Assembly (NCBI GenBank): GCA_009923125.1
Contig: RFUD01000001.1
Location: forward strand, 1 to 31,861
DNA from: Planctomycetia bacterium
GTDB taxonomy: Bacteria; Planctomycetota; Planctomycetia; Pirellulales; UBA1268
DNA length: 31,861 bases
Direction of reading: 5' to 3'
This document shows, one piece after another, positions 15,809 to 24,349 of this stretch. Both the position numbers and the translations under genes were made by a program. The notes beneath the pieces were generated by a model. It was not told where the DNA came from. It searched no databases and saw only the letters and a list, made by a program, of their open reading frames with translations. Every line of letters begins with the position of its first letter. Position 1 is the stretch's first letter.

Positions 15809-16591
15809 ATGTCGCTATATCCTGACGGCCGATTTGTGCCGCCTCAGGAGACTCCCCCCGTGCCCGCTGCCCGCGTCGCCCCCAAGCGGTCCCATGCCGT
15901 CCGTGAAACCATCGAAGAGCGGATCGTCGACGGCACCTATGCGCCCGGCACGCGGCTCGACGAAGTGGCCCTGGCGAAGGAGTTCGGTGTATCGCGCACG
16001 CCGATTCGCGAGACGCTCATCCAGTTGAGTTCCTCGGGGATGATCGACCTGCGGCCGCGGCGCGGAGCCATCGTGGCCGAGATGAGCCCGCACCGGCTCT
16101 GCGAGATGTTCGAGGTGATGGCGGAACTCGAGGCGATGTGCGGCCGCCTCGCCGCCCGCCGCATGAACGACGACGAGCACGCCTCGCTCGCCGCCATCCA
16201 CGAACGGTGCGAGCAGGCCCGCGACTCGGGGAGCATCGACGACTATTTCGCCCACAACGAAGACTTTCACCGCCTGATCTATGCGGCCAGCCACAATGGA
16301 TTCTTGGTCGAGCAGGCCTCGTCGCTCCAGCGGCGGCTCCGCCCCTACAGGCGCCTGCAACTCCGCATGCGCAACCGCCTCAAAAACTCTTACTCGGAGC
16401 ACCAAGGCATCGTCGACGCCCTGGCCGCAGGAGACGGCGATCTGGCAGCCCAGCGGCTGCGCAGCCACGTGATCGTGCAAGGCGAGCGGTACGGCGATCT
16501 CGTCGCGTCGCTCGCCTTGATGCACGAAGCCAACACACCGGTGCCGCCCGCGCCCGTGAAGCGGCGGGGGTCCAAACGGTCCCGCCGCTGA
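15809..16591 (+). CDS. GntR-family regulator, FadR/FCD subfamily (MatR-like)
   Basis: This is a 260-residue protein with an N-terminal winged helix (VRETIEERIVDGTYAPGTRL, VALAKEFGVSRTPIRETLIQ, GMIDLRPRRGAIVAEM) and a C-terminal all-helical FCD ligand domain (MFEVMAELEAMCGRLAARRM; YFAHNEDFHRLIYAASHNGF; YSEHQGIVDALAAGDGDLA). FCD regulators bind small carboxylates through metal-liganding His residues; candidates here include those in HNEDFH and EHQG. The malonyl-CoA decarboxylase gene follows on the same strand, and a malonyl-CoA synthetase gene lies downstream at 24350, so malonate is the likely effector. The ATG at 15809 is chosen over upstream frames because it lies after the palindromic operator candidate. 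Confidence 0.85.
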   Translation: MSLYPDGRFVPPQETPPVPAARVAPKRSHAVRETIEERIVDGTYAPGTRLDEVALAKEFGVSRTPIRETLIQLSSSGMIDLRPRRGAIVAEMSPHRLCEMFEVMAELEAMCGRLAARRMNDDEHASLAAIHERCEQARDSGSIDDYFAHNEDFHRLIYAASHNGFLVEQASSLQRRLRPYRRLQLRMRNRLKNSYSEHQGIVDALAAGDGDLAAQRLRSHVIVQGERYGDLVASLALMHEANTPVPPAPVKRRGSKRSRR

Positions 16592-16694
16592 GCGCATACA
16601 GCGAACGAATGCGGCAAACCATTCATCGCCAGACCGACGCAAACGCCTACCGAGCCCCGGTCGCTTCACGACATCCCGCCACGGCGTGTTCCCG

Positions 16695-17960
16695 ATGGGT
16701 GTTGATCCCATGCATACCACCCGCCGTTCAGGTCGCCTGCAGGAGACCTGCCATCTCGCCAAGACCATGCTCTCGGTTCGTGGCGAAGCAGACGCCGCAG
16801 GGCTGGCGGCCTCTCTCATCGACGGCATCGACGCACTCAATGACGCAGAGTCTTTCCACTTTTTCCGGTTTCTCAGCAGCGAGTTCGCACCGGACCCCGC
16901 ACTCGTGCGCACCGCTGTAGAGGACTACCTCGCCGCCCCCGGCTTGAATTCTCTGCTTCAACTCCAGCAAGCCGTCGATGCACCGCGGCAAGAACTGTTT
17001 CGTCGAATGAATCGCGCGACCTCCGGAACCGGGGCAATCGTCCGTATGCGGGCCCGCCTGCTTGGCTTCGGCACGGGTGATCCGGAGCTTCGCGCGGTCG
17101 ATGCGGACCTCCGGCATCTCCTGGCATCGTGGTTCAACCCCGGCTTCCTTCGACTCGCGCAGCTCGACTGGTCTTCTCCGGCGTCACTGCTCGAAAAACT
17201 CATCGAGCACGAGGCTGTCCACGCCATCACAGGCTGGGACGATCTCCGCCGTCGGCTCCAGCCTGACCGCCGCTGCTTCGCCTTCTTCCACCCACAACTG
17301 CCAGACGAGCCCCTCATCTTCGTCGAAGTGGCGCTTGTACCAACCATTGCCACCGCGATCGCGCCGCTGATCGACGCATCGGCGGAGGTGCTCGACGCCG
17401 GTTGCTTTCACACGGCGATGTTCTATTCGATCAGCAACTGCCAACCGGGCCTCAGGGGCATCTCGATGGGCACGTTTCTCATCAAGCGGGTGGTCGACGC
17501 CTTGCGGAGGGAGATACCGACCCTGACGCAGTTCTGTACGCTCTCCCCGATGCCGGGCTTCAACGCTTGGCTCGACACGGTTGGCGACGAACGCTTGGCT
17601 CCCACGGGCAGACCCTGGTTGGACGCCGTCCGCGACGGGTGGTGCCCTGCGATGGCGACGGATACCCAGCGGACCGCTCTGCTCGAGCAGGCCACACGAT
17701 ACGTTGCCGATGTCTCCACGTCGGCTGTGGGCGACCCGGTCGCCCGGTTTCACCTCTCGAACGGCGCGTCGTTGCATCGGATCAACTGGGCGGCCGACGG
17801 TTCGCCGAAGGGAATCCGGCAGTCGAGCGGCCTGATGGTGAACTACCTCTACGACCCACAGCGGCTCGAAACGAACCACGAGGCTTTTGCAAACGGGATC
17901 GTCATGCGTTCCTGCCCGGCAGCATCCCCCGAGCAAACGGAGGCCGGCGATGCGGGTTGA
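16695..17960 (+). CDS. Malonyl-CoA decarboxylase
   Basis: This is a protein of about 421 residues of the eukaryote/rhizobial MCD (MatA) type, which converts malonyl-CoA to acetyl-CoA and CO2. Signatures in order are LEKLIEHEAVHAITGWDDL, RRLQPDRRCFAFFHPQLPDE, PLIFVEVALVPTIATAIAPL, the segment TAMFYSISNCQPGLRGISMG, FLIKRVVDALRREIPTLTQF, TLSPMPGFNAWL, and at the C-terminus DPVARFHLSNGASLHRINW and SGLMVNYLYDPQRLETNHEA. The catalytic Ser and His regions are present. Starts at GTG 16686, ATG 16695 or ATG 16710 are all possible; none has a strong ribosome-binding site. Its stop overlaps the next gene by 11 bases. It lies about 100 bases downstream of the GntR gene and is probably controlled by it. 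Confidence 0.92.
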   Translation: MGVDPMHTTRRSGRLQETCHLAKTMLSVRGEADAAGLAASLIDGIDALNDAESFHFFRFLSSEFAPDPALVRTAVEDYLAAPGLNSLLQLQQAVDAPRQELFRRMNRATSGTGAIVRMRARLLGFGTGDPELRAVDADLRHLLASWFNPGFLRLAQLDWSSPASLLEKLIEHEAVHAITGWDDLRRRLQPDRRCFAFFHPQLPDEPLIFVEVALVPTIATAIAPLIDASAEVLDAGCFHTAMFYSISNCQPGLRGISMGTFLIKRVVDALRREIPTLTQFCTLSPMPGFNAWLDTVGDERLAPTGRPWLDAVRDGWCPAMATDTQRTALLEQATRYVADVSTSAVGDPVARFHLSNGASLHRINWAADGSPKGIRQSSGLMVNYLYDPQRLETNHEAFANGIVMRSCPAASPEQTEAGDAG

Positions 17961-19041
17961 CCGACTGGCCTGCATGCTCATCTGTTCGGCCGTATCCCTG
18001 CACGTTGCGCATGCTGCCGATACCCAGTTGGGTGTCGCCCACATCGGCGGTGGATATGCCTTCACGGATCGCGACGCCCTCAACGAGGGAGCTGCCGCGA
18101 TCGAGTCGCTCGGGGCCCGCTGTATCAAGGTCGGCCTGGCGCTCGACTCCGAGAAGCCGTCTTCGGCGCTGTATCCCGGCCACTCGCGGTGGCCCGTCGT
18201 TGCGTCACTTGTGGATCTCGCCGCGACCCCCTACTTCCGGGAACTCTTCGAACGCGATTTCGAGACGTTCATCCTCGTCACGTTCCGTCCCGGCCGGCCG
18301 GCGGGATACTGGCGGGACGGTATCACGGAGGCAGATGAACGCGAGGAGGAGAAGCAACTTGCGGATCTGACACGATACCTCCTGACGACCTACGTGCAAT
18401 CGCATAAGACGTTCGTGATCCAGAACTGGGAGGGCGACTGGGCCATCCGGGGCGCGTTCAACCCCGCCACCAGCCCCACTGAGAATGCCATCGCTTCGAT
18501 GATCCGTTGGCTTGCCGCCCGCCAGCGTGGCGTGGAACGCGGCCGGCGGGAGGCCGGTGTCGGGCGATCGACAGTCCTGCACGCCTGTGAGGTCAACCTG
18601 GTGACGCCGGTGGTTCGCAACGCAACGCCGGTCGTCACGACCCACGTGCTGCCACACGTCGACATCGACCTCGTATCCTATTCCGCGTGGGACACCAAGG
18701 ACGATCTCGGAGCCTTCGAGGAGGCGCTCGGGGTCATCACGTCAAAGCGACGGGCCAGGCAGTCGCAGGGATGTAGCGTCTACGTGGGGGAGTTCGGCTA
18801 TCCGGAAACTGGCTCGACACCCGACGTCGTCTTGCAGCGCACCGCTGAGCGGCTCGACGTCGCCCGGAGGTTCGGCTGCCCGTATGCGGTGTATTGGCAG
18901 TTGTACTGCAACGAGCCGATCGCGACGGGGGCTCGGAACAATGCGGATTTCCGTGGCTTCTGGCTGATCCGGCCCGACGGCACCCGAAGCCGGGTCTGTG
19001 AGCTCTTTGATAGCGAGCGAACGCTCCGTGGAGACGACTGA
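17950..19041 (+). CDS. Secreted glycosidase-like protein (clan GH-A-like barrel)
   Basis: This is a 363-residue protein with a signal peptide (MRVDRLACMLICSAVSLHVA, HAAD). Barrel-like strands follow: AIESLGARCIKVGLALDSE, FETFILVTFRPGRPAGYW, KTFVIQNWEGDWAIRG, VDIDLVSYSAWDTK, SVYVGEFGYPETG and PYAVYWQLYCNE. Glu in QNWEGDW and Glu in VGEFGYPE stand where acid/base and nucleophile sit in clan GH-A enzymes. I cannot name the family or substrate. The ATG lies inside the end of the malonyl-CoA decarboxylase gene (11-base overlap), so it is translated from the same mRNA. That coupling of a cytosolic CoA enzyme with an exported hydrolase is unusual. Confidence 0.7.
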   Translation: MRVDRLACMLICSAVSLHVAHAADTQLGVAHIGGGYAFTDRDALNEGAAAIESLGARCIKVGLALDSEKPSSALYPGHSRWPVVASLVDLAATPYFRELFERDFETFILVTFRPGRPAGYWRDGITEADEREEEKQLADLTRYLLTTYVQSHKTFVIQNWEGDWAIRGAFNPATSPTENAIASMIRWLAARQRGVERGRREAGVGRSTVLHACEVNLVTPVVRNATPVVTTHVLPHVDIDLVSYSAWDTKDDLGAFEEALGVITSKRRARQSQGCSVYVGEFGYPETGSTPDVVLQRTAERLDVARRFGCPYAVYWQLYCNEPIATGARNNADFRGFWLIRPDGTRSRVCELFDSERTLRGDD

Positions 19042-19083
19042 GCCGTGCCGACCGTGACGGAATCCATATCGATCATCACCAAC

Positions 19084-19920
19084 ATGCTGACTTCGAAGCG
19101 CGGATTGAGCGACTGTCTCGTGCTCGGCCTTGTCTTCGGTCTGTTGGGGGCCGCACGCGGCGAGCATCCCGCTTCTTTCGAGCCGAGTGCTCATGACGTC
19201 GCCATCGACGACGACGTCGAGTATCGGACGGCCGATGGCGAACGTGGCGAGCAGGTTGCCTTGCGGCTCGACGTCTACGCTCGCCGCGACGATCAGGCCA
19301 TGGATCGGCCTGTGATCCTGCTGCTCCACGGAGGGTCGTTCCTCCCCGCGTTCGACAAACGCCAACCCCACCTCGTCGGTCTCGCAAAAGAGTTCGCACG
19401 CCGCGGTTGGGTCGTGGTCGCTCCCGACTACCGGACCCGCGACCAGCCGCTGGACGATCCGATGGGAACACTCCGCGACGCAGTGGACGACTGCCGAGCA
19501 GCCTTCGAATGGGTGCGGAAGAACGCCGCCACACGCAAAGTCGATCCGGATAGGATCGCCGTCGTTGGAAGCTCGGCCGGGGGGATGGTCGGGGCCAGCC
19601 TCGTGGGGCTGGAGAACACGACGGCCAGACGTTGCGGCGGCGCCGGCGTATTCGCGTCCATCAACCTCTGGGGCAGCCCGGTCTCGGCGTTCAGGCTGTG
19701 CAACTTCGACGCCGACTATCCGCCCACTCTGATCATTCACGGCACGGCCGACGCCGTGGTGCCCTTCGCCAACGCCGAGGCGTTCGTGACGGACCTACAA
19801 AAGGCCGGGGTAGATGCAGAACTCCTGGCGCTTGCGGATGCACCTCACACTCCTGTCGCCCATGCTGAGGAGATCGTGGCTCACGTGCAGGAGTTTCTCA
19901 CGAAACGGCTTCCCCCCTGA
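19084..19920 (+). CDS. Secreted alpha/beta-hydrolase (esterase), copy 1
   Basis: This is a 278-residue protein: signal peptide (MLTSKRGLSDCLVLGLVFGL, LGAARG), then a BD-FAE/HSL-like esterase fold with oxyanion HGGSF, nucleophile GSSAGG in DRIAVVGSSAGGMVGASLVG, acid Asp in IIHGTADAVVPFANAEAF, and His in ADAPHTPVAH. It likely cleaves carboxylic esters, for instance acyl groups on sugars or glycosides. A GTG at 19045, 3 bases after the previous stop, is an alternative start; the ATG at 19084 gives a cleaner signal peptide. It is the third gene of the decarboxylase-glycosidase-esterase run on the plus strand and converges with the GH2/GH5-like gene 38 bases downstream. Confidence 0.85.
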   Translation: MLTSKRGLSDCLVLGLVFGLLGAARGEHPASFEPSAHDVAIDDDVEYRTADGERGEQVALRLDVYARRDDQAMDRPVILLLHGGSFLPAFDKRQPHLVGLAKEFARRGWVVVAPDYRTRDQPLDDPMGTLRDAVDDCRAAFEWVRKNAATRKVDPDRIAVVGSSAGGMVGASLVGLENTTARRCGGAGVFASINLWGSPVSAFRLCNFDADYPPTLIIHGTADAVVPFANAEAFVTDLQKAGVDAELLALADAPHTPVAHAEEIVAHVQEFLTKRLPP

Positions 19921-19958
19921 TATCGGATGCAACGGCGGGACATTCCAGCAGAGCCTGA

Positions 19959-21296
19959 TCACAGCTCGACAAAGAACGGCCAGTTATCGATACAGCCCGA
20001 ACCTTTGCCGTCGCGGACAGTGACAAAAAGACGGTAGGCACCGGGAGCAGAAGGCACGCGGATGGTGGCGTTTCCAGAGTCATCGGCCCGAACGATGCAC
20101 TTCGGCACTTCCTCGGGCACTCGCTCCGCGTCCCCACCCTCACGGCGGTCGGTGCTCTCGCGGCGCACCTCCCAGTAATACCGCAGTGCATCACCCTCGG
20201 GATCGTGGTATGGAGCTAGGACGTCGAACGTCGTTGCGGTTTTCACCCGCCGGTTTGCGAGCGGCACCCTGGTGTCGCCGAGAATCGGCGCCCTGTTGTT
20301 CGGCCAGGAGCCCGTCCATGCCTCCGCCATGGCGTCTGCCGCGATCGTCTTCTCGCCCGAGGGCAGCAGCATGCCGAACCAGCTGGCAGTCGCCTCCTGC
20401 TTGCTTCCCCAGAGGAAGGCATAAGCTCCCAGGCATTGCTTCGTGTCAGCGAGGATGTCGGTAGTGGCGACGTTGTAGAAGCCCGCTTTGCGGCGGCTCG
20501 TGGGCTCAATCGGGGCCCGCCAGTCGGTCTGATCGACCTCCCAGGGTCCGGGTAGTCCGTATTCAGTGACACAGTAGGGCTTCGTCCAGCCCATCCGTCG
20601 CAGGGCGTTGCCAACCCCGGCCGCACCTGCATAAGCGTTGACGCCGAGGATGTCGATCGACGGAGCGTGCTCACGAATTGCCCGCACCTTGTCAGGGTTC
20701 ACATTCGCCACGACCGTCATCACGGGGTGATTCGGATCGATCGCATGAATACGCCGCGCGAGGAGCTCTACCTCCTTCCACACGGCCTCCCTGTCGCCGC
20801 GTCCGGTGGGTCCTTCCATTTCGTTGCCCAGTCCCCAGGTGAGGAGTGCCGGGAAATCCTTGATCCGGCGCACGGCCTCCTCCACCCGCTTCCGCTGTGC
20901 GGCCACACGGGCGGCATCGTCGTACCGAAAGCCATGCCGCTCGTGCTCGAGCCACAGGCCCACCGTAACCGTGATGCCGGCGTCATGGGCCTGCTCGAGG
21001 AGCGTGCGGCCATCGACGGTTGCAAGGGCCGTCTCGGCGTCCCACGTGCGCACCGTATTGCCGCCGCAGGCCGCAAGTACGTCGAGCCGCGCCGTACCAC
21101 CCACGCCGTGGATGACGAACGGCCGGCCATCGCGGATAAGTTCGTAGCCGGTCTCCGTAGTGCCCTCGATCCGCACCACCGATCCGCGCGCGGGGCGGCT
21201 GCCGGAATCGTCGGGACTCGCGGGGGCGGCGCAAGATACGACGACCAGTGTCAGGACGAAGGCGGTGAGACCAGCTTTGCTATTCGAGTTTCGCAT
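19959..21296 (-). CDS. Lipoprotein glycoside hydrolase, GH2/GH5-like barrel with C-terminal Ig-like domain
   Basis: This is a 445-residue protein starting MRNSNSKAGLTAFVLTLVVV with lipobox VVSC, so a probable lipoprotein. The barrel shows GLGNEMEGP (acid/base Glu), DILGVNAYAGAAG and YCVTEYGLPGPWEV (nucleophile Glu), the arrangement of GH2 C-terminal and GH5-like barrels. Residues about 330-445 form an Ig/PKD-like domain (PYHDPEGDALRYYWEVRRES; IRVPSAPGAYRLFVTVRDGK). Transglucosylases or beta-glucanases are possible. The start overlaps the end of the TPR-like gene by 17 bases. It is the last gene of a four-gene operon (DUF1559, GH99-like, TPR-like, this). Confidence 0.78.
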   Translation of the reverse strand: MRNSNSKAGLTAFVLTLVVVSCAAPASPDDSGSRPARGSVVRIEGTTETGYELIRDGRPFVIHGVGGTARLDVLAACGGNTVRTWDAETALATVDGRTLLEQAHDAGITVTVGLWLEHERHGFRYDDAARVAAQRKRVEEAVRRIKDFPALLTWGLGNEMEGPTGRGDREAVWKEVELLARRIHAIDPNHPVMTVVANVNPDKVRAIREHAPSIDILGVNAYAGAAGVGNALRRMGWTKPYCVTEYGLPGPWEVDQTDWRAPIEPTSRRKAGFYNVATTDILADTKQCLGAYAFLWGSKQEATASWFGMLLPSGEKTIAADAMAEAWTGSWPNNRAPILGDTRVPLANRRVKTATTFDVLAPYHDPEGDALRYYWEVRRESTDRREGGDAERVPEEVPKCIVRADDSGNATIRVPSAPGAYRLFVTVRDGKGSGCIDNWPFFVEL

Positions 21297-21753
21297 CGAA
21301 CTGGAGTTGTTTGACCTTCTCGGCGGCGACCTCCGCGGGCCGCCAGAACCACCCCTTCGGATCCCAGCACTGGCAGAACTTCAGCGCGGTCGCGAGTTCC
21401 CTGTAGGTGGCGGCCGCCTTTGGCTTGTCGTGCTTTTCGAGCACCTGTCCCTCGATGAACAGGCATGTACCCACATCGTTGAGCGCCCACGAGTCATGGG
21501 CCTTCTCGGCCGGGACGAAGTCGGTTAGTGCCGCCTGCTGCTTGAGCGCCTCGGCCATGTACAGTTCACGGCACTTTCCCGTGTAGGCGAGCGCGTCGTC
21601 GTAGCGCTGTTCACCGAGCGCCTTCCAAGCCTTGCCGGTGAGTGTGGCCGACGTGTGGTCGCCAAAATCGAGGGGTTCGGCAAGGCCCACGCCTGCGGTG
21701 AACACGGCAACGGTCGCGAGCCAGAGGCATGGAAGTGGTATCGGTGAGATCAT
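21280..21753 (-). CDS. Exported TPR-like protein associated with a glycosidase
   Basis: This is a 157-residue protein with a signal peptide (MISPIPLPCLWLATVAVFTA, GVGLAE). The helical body follows TLTGKAWKALGEQRYDDALA, CRELYMAEALKQQAALTDF, SWALNDVGTCLFIEGQVLEK and AATYRELATALKFCQCWDPK, a tetratricopeptide-like pattern. It ends with GWFWRPAEVAAEKVKQL. Similar proteins occur beside beta-glucanase or glucan-related genes and are sometimes labelled beta-glucanase precursor; they have no catalytic residues. A scaffold or adaptor role for the adjacent glycosidase is an inference. The ATG at 21753 begins the signal peptide and lies 44 bases after the GH99-like stop. Confidence 0.7.
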   Translation of the reverse strand: MISPIPLPCLWLATVAVFTAGVGLAEPLDFGDHTSATLTGKAWKALGEQRYDDALAYTGKCRELYMAEALKQQAALTDFVPAEKAHDSWALNDVGTCLFIEGQVLEKHDKPKAAATYRELATALKFCQCWDPKGWFWRPAEVAAEKVKQLQFDAKLE

Positions 21754-21797
21754 AAGAACGCTCCGGAGAGTAGTGAAGGCGTCGGTGGGGCGGATTC

Positions 21798-23063
21798 TTA
21801 CGGCGCGAGGGCGGCGAGGGCGGTGGCGGCAGTGGCACAATCGCCGCGGCGCAACGCGGCTGCGATCCGATCCAGGTCATCCGCCGGCGCCTTGCCGACC
21901 TTCCGCGCCCGGTAGAGTTGCTCTGGCAGGCGCAGATCTGCGGCGGAGTACGGAAATACCCCACCCCGTTCTTCCTTCCGCGCCGCCTGAACGATCTCGA
22001 GACACGCGTAGCCGAATTCATGCGTCGGCTCGATCATCGTGCCCTCGCCGTAATCGTTCCACGTGACGAGCTGCACGATCGGTGACTTGCTCTTCAGGGC
22101 CGTGTCGAGCGATTGCTTCAAGGTCCGTCCTGCGTGGTGCTCGAGCACCGGGTACGGCTCGTTCTTATAGACCGCCCGAAATCCTGGAAAAGCGGAGACG
22201 ATCAGGGTTTCCGGATCTTCCGAGGCGAGCGCATAGACCTTCCGCAAACGTTGCTCGATGACCTTCGGATCGGTGTTGCCGCTCCAGGGATCCCAGTGAA
22301 TCCACGTGAACCCCCCGTCGGCACCCACCTTCCGCCAGAGATGGTGCAAGCCAAAAAAGAGAGGCTTGGGGCTGATGCCGGCGAATGCGGTGGACCAGGT
22401 CGAGGGAGCCGTGGCGTAGATCGGCCCGAAGGTGAGCAGGAGCGGCCGGCCCTCGATTTTCAAATACTGCGGTTTGCCGAACCAGTGCCTTGCGAGCCAT
22501 GCCACGTCATCGTGGATTCGCGCCTCGGCCCCGCCTGCGGAGAGCGTGCCGCGGTCGAGCATCAGCTGTACTACCCGATCCTCGTAGCAGGCGGCAACCC
22601 GCATGTCGAAACCCGCAGCGGCATCAAAAAGTGCACAACTTGCCCGATGGATCGCAGGATAATCGGCCGTCTCGGCGACTCCGTACCAGTCCACGACCAC
22701 GCCATCGATGCCCGCAAGCTTCATCTGGGCCAAGTGGCATTCGATGAGCGCCGGATCGGCCGAGTCGTACGGCCCGATCAGCGGATGGAAGTGCGACCAA
22801 ATATCGGGCAGCCCGTCGGCTTCGGTGCGGCCTGGATCGTGGGCGGAATCAAAACCGGTCCAATGTCCGCTCCAGCCGCCCCGGAACTCGGCCGATTCGT
22901 ACCACGGCATGTAGTGCGCGAGCACACACTTCCTGCCCGTCGGTTCGGTCGCGCGGCAGGCCTGCGGAAGGCAGACCGCGCTCCAGCACGCCAGCATCCA
23001 CCCTGCGGCCCACCGACCGAAACTGCCACGACGCCAGACAGTTACCGCGATCGAAGCGATCAT
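21798..23063 (-). CDS. Secreted GH99-like glycosidase
   Basis: This is a 421-residue protein with a signal peptide (hydrophobic segment FGRWAAGWMLACWSAVCLPQ). The mature part starts CVLAHYMPWYESAEFRGGW, and further has MKLAGIDGVVVDWYGVAET, RPLLLTFGPIYATAP, GFTWIHWDPWSGNTD and the C-terminal signature QLVTWNDYGEGTMIEPTHEF. HYMPWYE and WNDYGEGTxIEPT are hallmarks of the GH99/GH71-like barrel proteins that act on alpha-mannosides or alpha-glucans; the exact substrate is open. The ATG at 23063 lies 2 bases after the DUF1559 stop, so the two are co-transcribed. The last 40 residues (DDLDRIAAALRRGDC) form a small helical tail. Confidence 0.85.
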   Translation of the reverse strand: MIASIAVTVWRRGSFGRWAAGWMLACWSAVCLPQACRATEPTGRKCVLAHYMPWYESAEFRGGWSGHWTGFDSAHDPGRTEADGLPDIWSHFHPLIGPYDSADPALIECHLAQMKLAGIDGVVVDWYGVAETADYPAIHRASCALFDAAAGFDMRVAACYEDRVVQLMLDRGTLSAGGAEARIHDDVAWLARHWFGKPQYLKIEGRPLLLTFGPIYATAPSTWSTAFAGISPKPLFFGLHHLWRKVGADGGFTWIHWDPWSGNTDPKVIEQRLRKVYALASEDPETLIVSAFPGFRAVYKNEPYPVLEHHAGRTLKQSLDTALKSKSPIVQLVTWNDYGEGTMIEPTHEFGYACLEIVQAARKEERGGVFPYSAADLRLPEQLYRARKVGKAPADDLDRIAAALRRGDCATAATALAALAP

Positions 23064-23065
23064 TT

Positions 23066-24139
23066 TCAAAAGTCGCCGGCCGGCTCCCCGTTGGCACGGG
23101 TGCAGAGCGAAAGGTACGTGCCCTGATCCATGTTGATCGAGAGGAACCGTACCGAGCCGTCGACCATCGCCACGGCGAAGGCGTCGCCTGCATGCTGCGA
23201 ACTGGCGCTGGCGTTGAAGTTCAGTTCCGGAACGTCGTATCCCGCGGGCGTTCCGGTGCCGACGGCTGGATTGACCGTCTTGACCGTGCCCAATTCCGCC
23301 AGCGGACTGGAACCGCTCTTCGGCGTCCAGGTGTTCGTGCCGCGGTCGTATTCCACGTTCATGCCCGTGGTTGTCCACGAGTAATTTCCCCAAAAAAAGG
23401 GCGGGGCATGCGCGGACTCCACGAGCATGATGGTCTTGCTCGTGCCGTCGAGCATCTTCTTGAACCCGATGCGGTTCTTGGCGCCGATCGGGCCGGCGTA
23501 CTTCCCTTGATCGTCGTACCCGTTCGCGGTGCTCACAGCACCGATGTTCACTTTGTATGTCACCCGGCCCTTGTCCGGTTTCGTGTGACCAGCAAGGTCG
23601 AATGACTGCGTAGCGTTCGTGAAGATGGCTGGGTGCTGGCCATTCCACGACGGGCAAATCGCCCACTTCAGCGGCTGATTCGTGCGCAGTTGTTGTTCGC
23701 GGGCGGAGGTCCAGTCCGGCGCGGCCGTGGAACCGTATGAATCACGCGCGACGGTCAGGTTCGGGGGGAGCATGTCGGCCAGCGCCTGCTCCTCGGTGTA
23801 TGGCAGGATCTGGGCCATCCAACTCCATCCGGTGGCCTGGCCGAGCAAGTTCCCGTGGTCGGTCGTGGCCATGTTGACCATACCGCCGCCGTTGTTGCGG
23901 TAGTTGGCCCAGGGAAGCAGGTTGTCGGCGCCCTTGGCCTGCTTGTCGGCATACGAATGCATCCCGAGCGCGCCCTGCTTGATGTTGTTGCTGCAGCTGC
24001 TGCGCCGAGCAGCCTCCCGGGCCGACTGCACAGCGGGCAGGAGGAGACCGATGAGCACGCCGATGATGGCGATCACGACGAGCAGCTCGACGAGCGTGAA
24101 ACCATGGAGGGGGCGACAGGGTCGATGGCACGGTCGCAT
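23066..24139 (-). CDS. DUF1559 pseudopilin-like protein
   Basis: This is a 357-residue protein with a type IV pilin-like N-terminus: MRPCHRPCRPLHG, then FTLVELLVVIAIIGVLIGLL, with the prepilin peptidase cut expected between G12 and F13. Then LPAVQSAREAARRSSCSNNI and KQGALGMHSYAD, and near the C-terminus DAFAVAMVDGSVRFLSINMD complete the planctomycete DUF1559 (SBP_bac_10) pattern. Members occur in very many copies in these genomes and are thought to be exported surface proteins. Here it heads the operon that continues with the GH99-like gene 2 bases later. It may serve as a surface or binding subunit for the same substrate, which is inference. Confidence 0.92.
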   Translation of the reverse strand: MRPCHRPCRPLHGFTLVELLVVIAIIGVLIGLLLPAVQSAREAARRSSCSNNIKQGALGMHSYADKQAKGADNLLPWANYRNNGGGMVNMATTDHGNLLGQATGWSWMAQILPYTEEQALADMLPPNLTVARDSYGSTAAPDWTSAREQQLRTNQPLKWAICPSWNGQHPAIFTNATQSFDLAGHTKPDKGRVTYKVNIGAVSTANGYDDQGKYAGPIGAKNRIGFKKMLDGTSKTIMLVESAHAPPFFWGNYSWTTTGMNVEYDRGTNTWTPKSGSSPLAELGTVKTVNPAVGTGTPAGYDVPELNFNASASSQHAGDAFAVAMVDGSVRFLSINMDQGTYLSLCTRANGEPAGDF

Positions 24140-24349
24140 CTGGACGATAACTCCTTGTCGAGCCGAGTCCGTGTGACTCCGGAGCCACACGTTCCAAGAC
24201 GCTGGGTGCCGAAACGAAGGTTCCGACCTCCCATTGTGTATACTGTATGATGTCCTTTGTATTTTGACAAGATTCCCGAGCATCGCCCGGCAGGGTGTCG
24301 AAAACCGGTTTGGGCCCGACGAGTGGAGCCGCGTAGCGTGGAGTCCGGC
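24140..24349. other. Divergent promoter region DUF1559 operon / malonyl-CoA synthetase
   Basis: These 210 bases separate two divergent operons and contain the GTATAC-centred operator candidate at 24234. A regulator bound there could control both the synthetase-esterase pair and the glycosidase operon. No gene is seen in it. Confidence 0.6.
24234..24248. promoter_or_regulatory. Candidate MatR-type operator upstream of the malonyl-CoA synthetase gene
   Basis: TTGTGTATACTGTAT carries TTGT and the palindrome GTATAC, as does the site before the GntR gene (TTGTCGTATACAA). It lies about 100 bases before the synthetase start. The right half (TGTAT) is imperfect, so the match is suggestive only. Confidence 0.5.

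Noticed and set aside
13615..15825. 736-codon plus-strand frame opposite the patatin gene
   Set aside because: It is antisense to a protein with patatin motifs; no recognisable domain in the plus frame.
16225..16233. CTCGGGGAG inside the GntR gene as another att-like copy
   Set aside because: Only nine bases match, the flanks do not resemble the other copies, and it lies within a conserved coding sequence.
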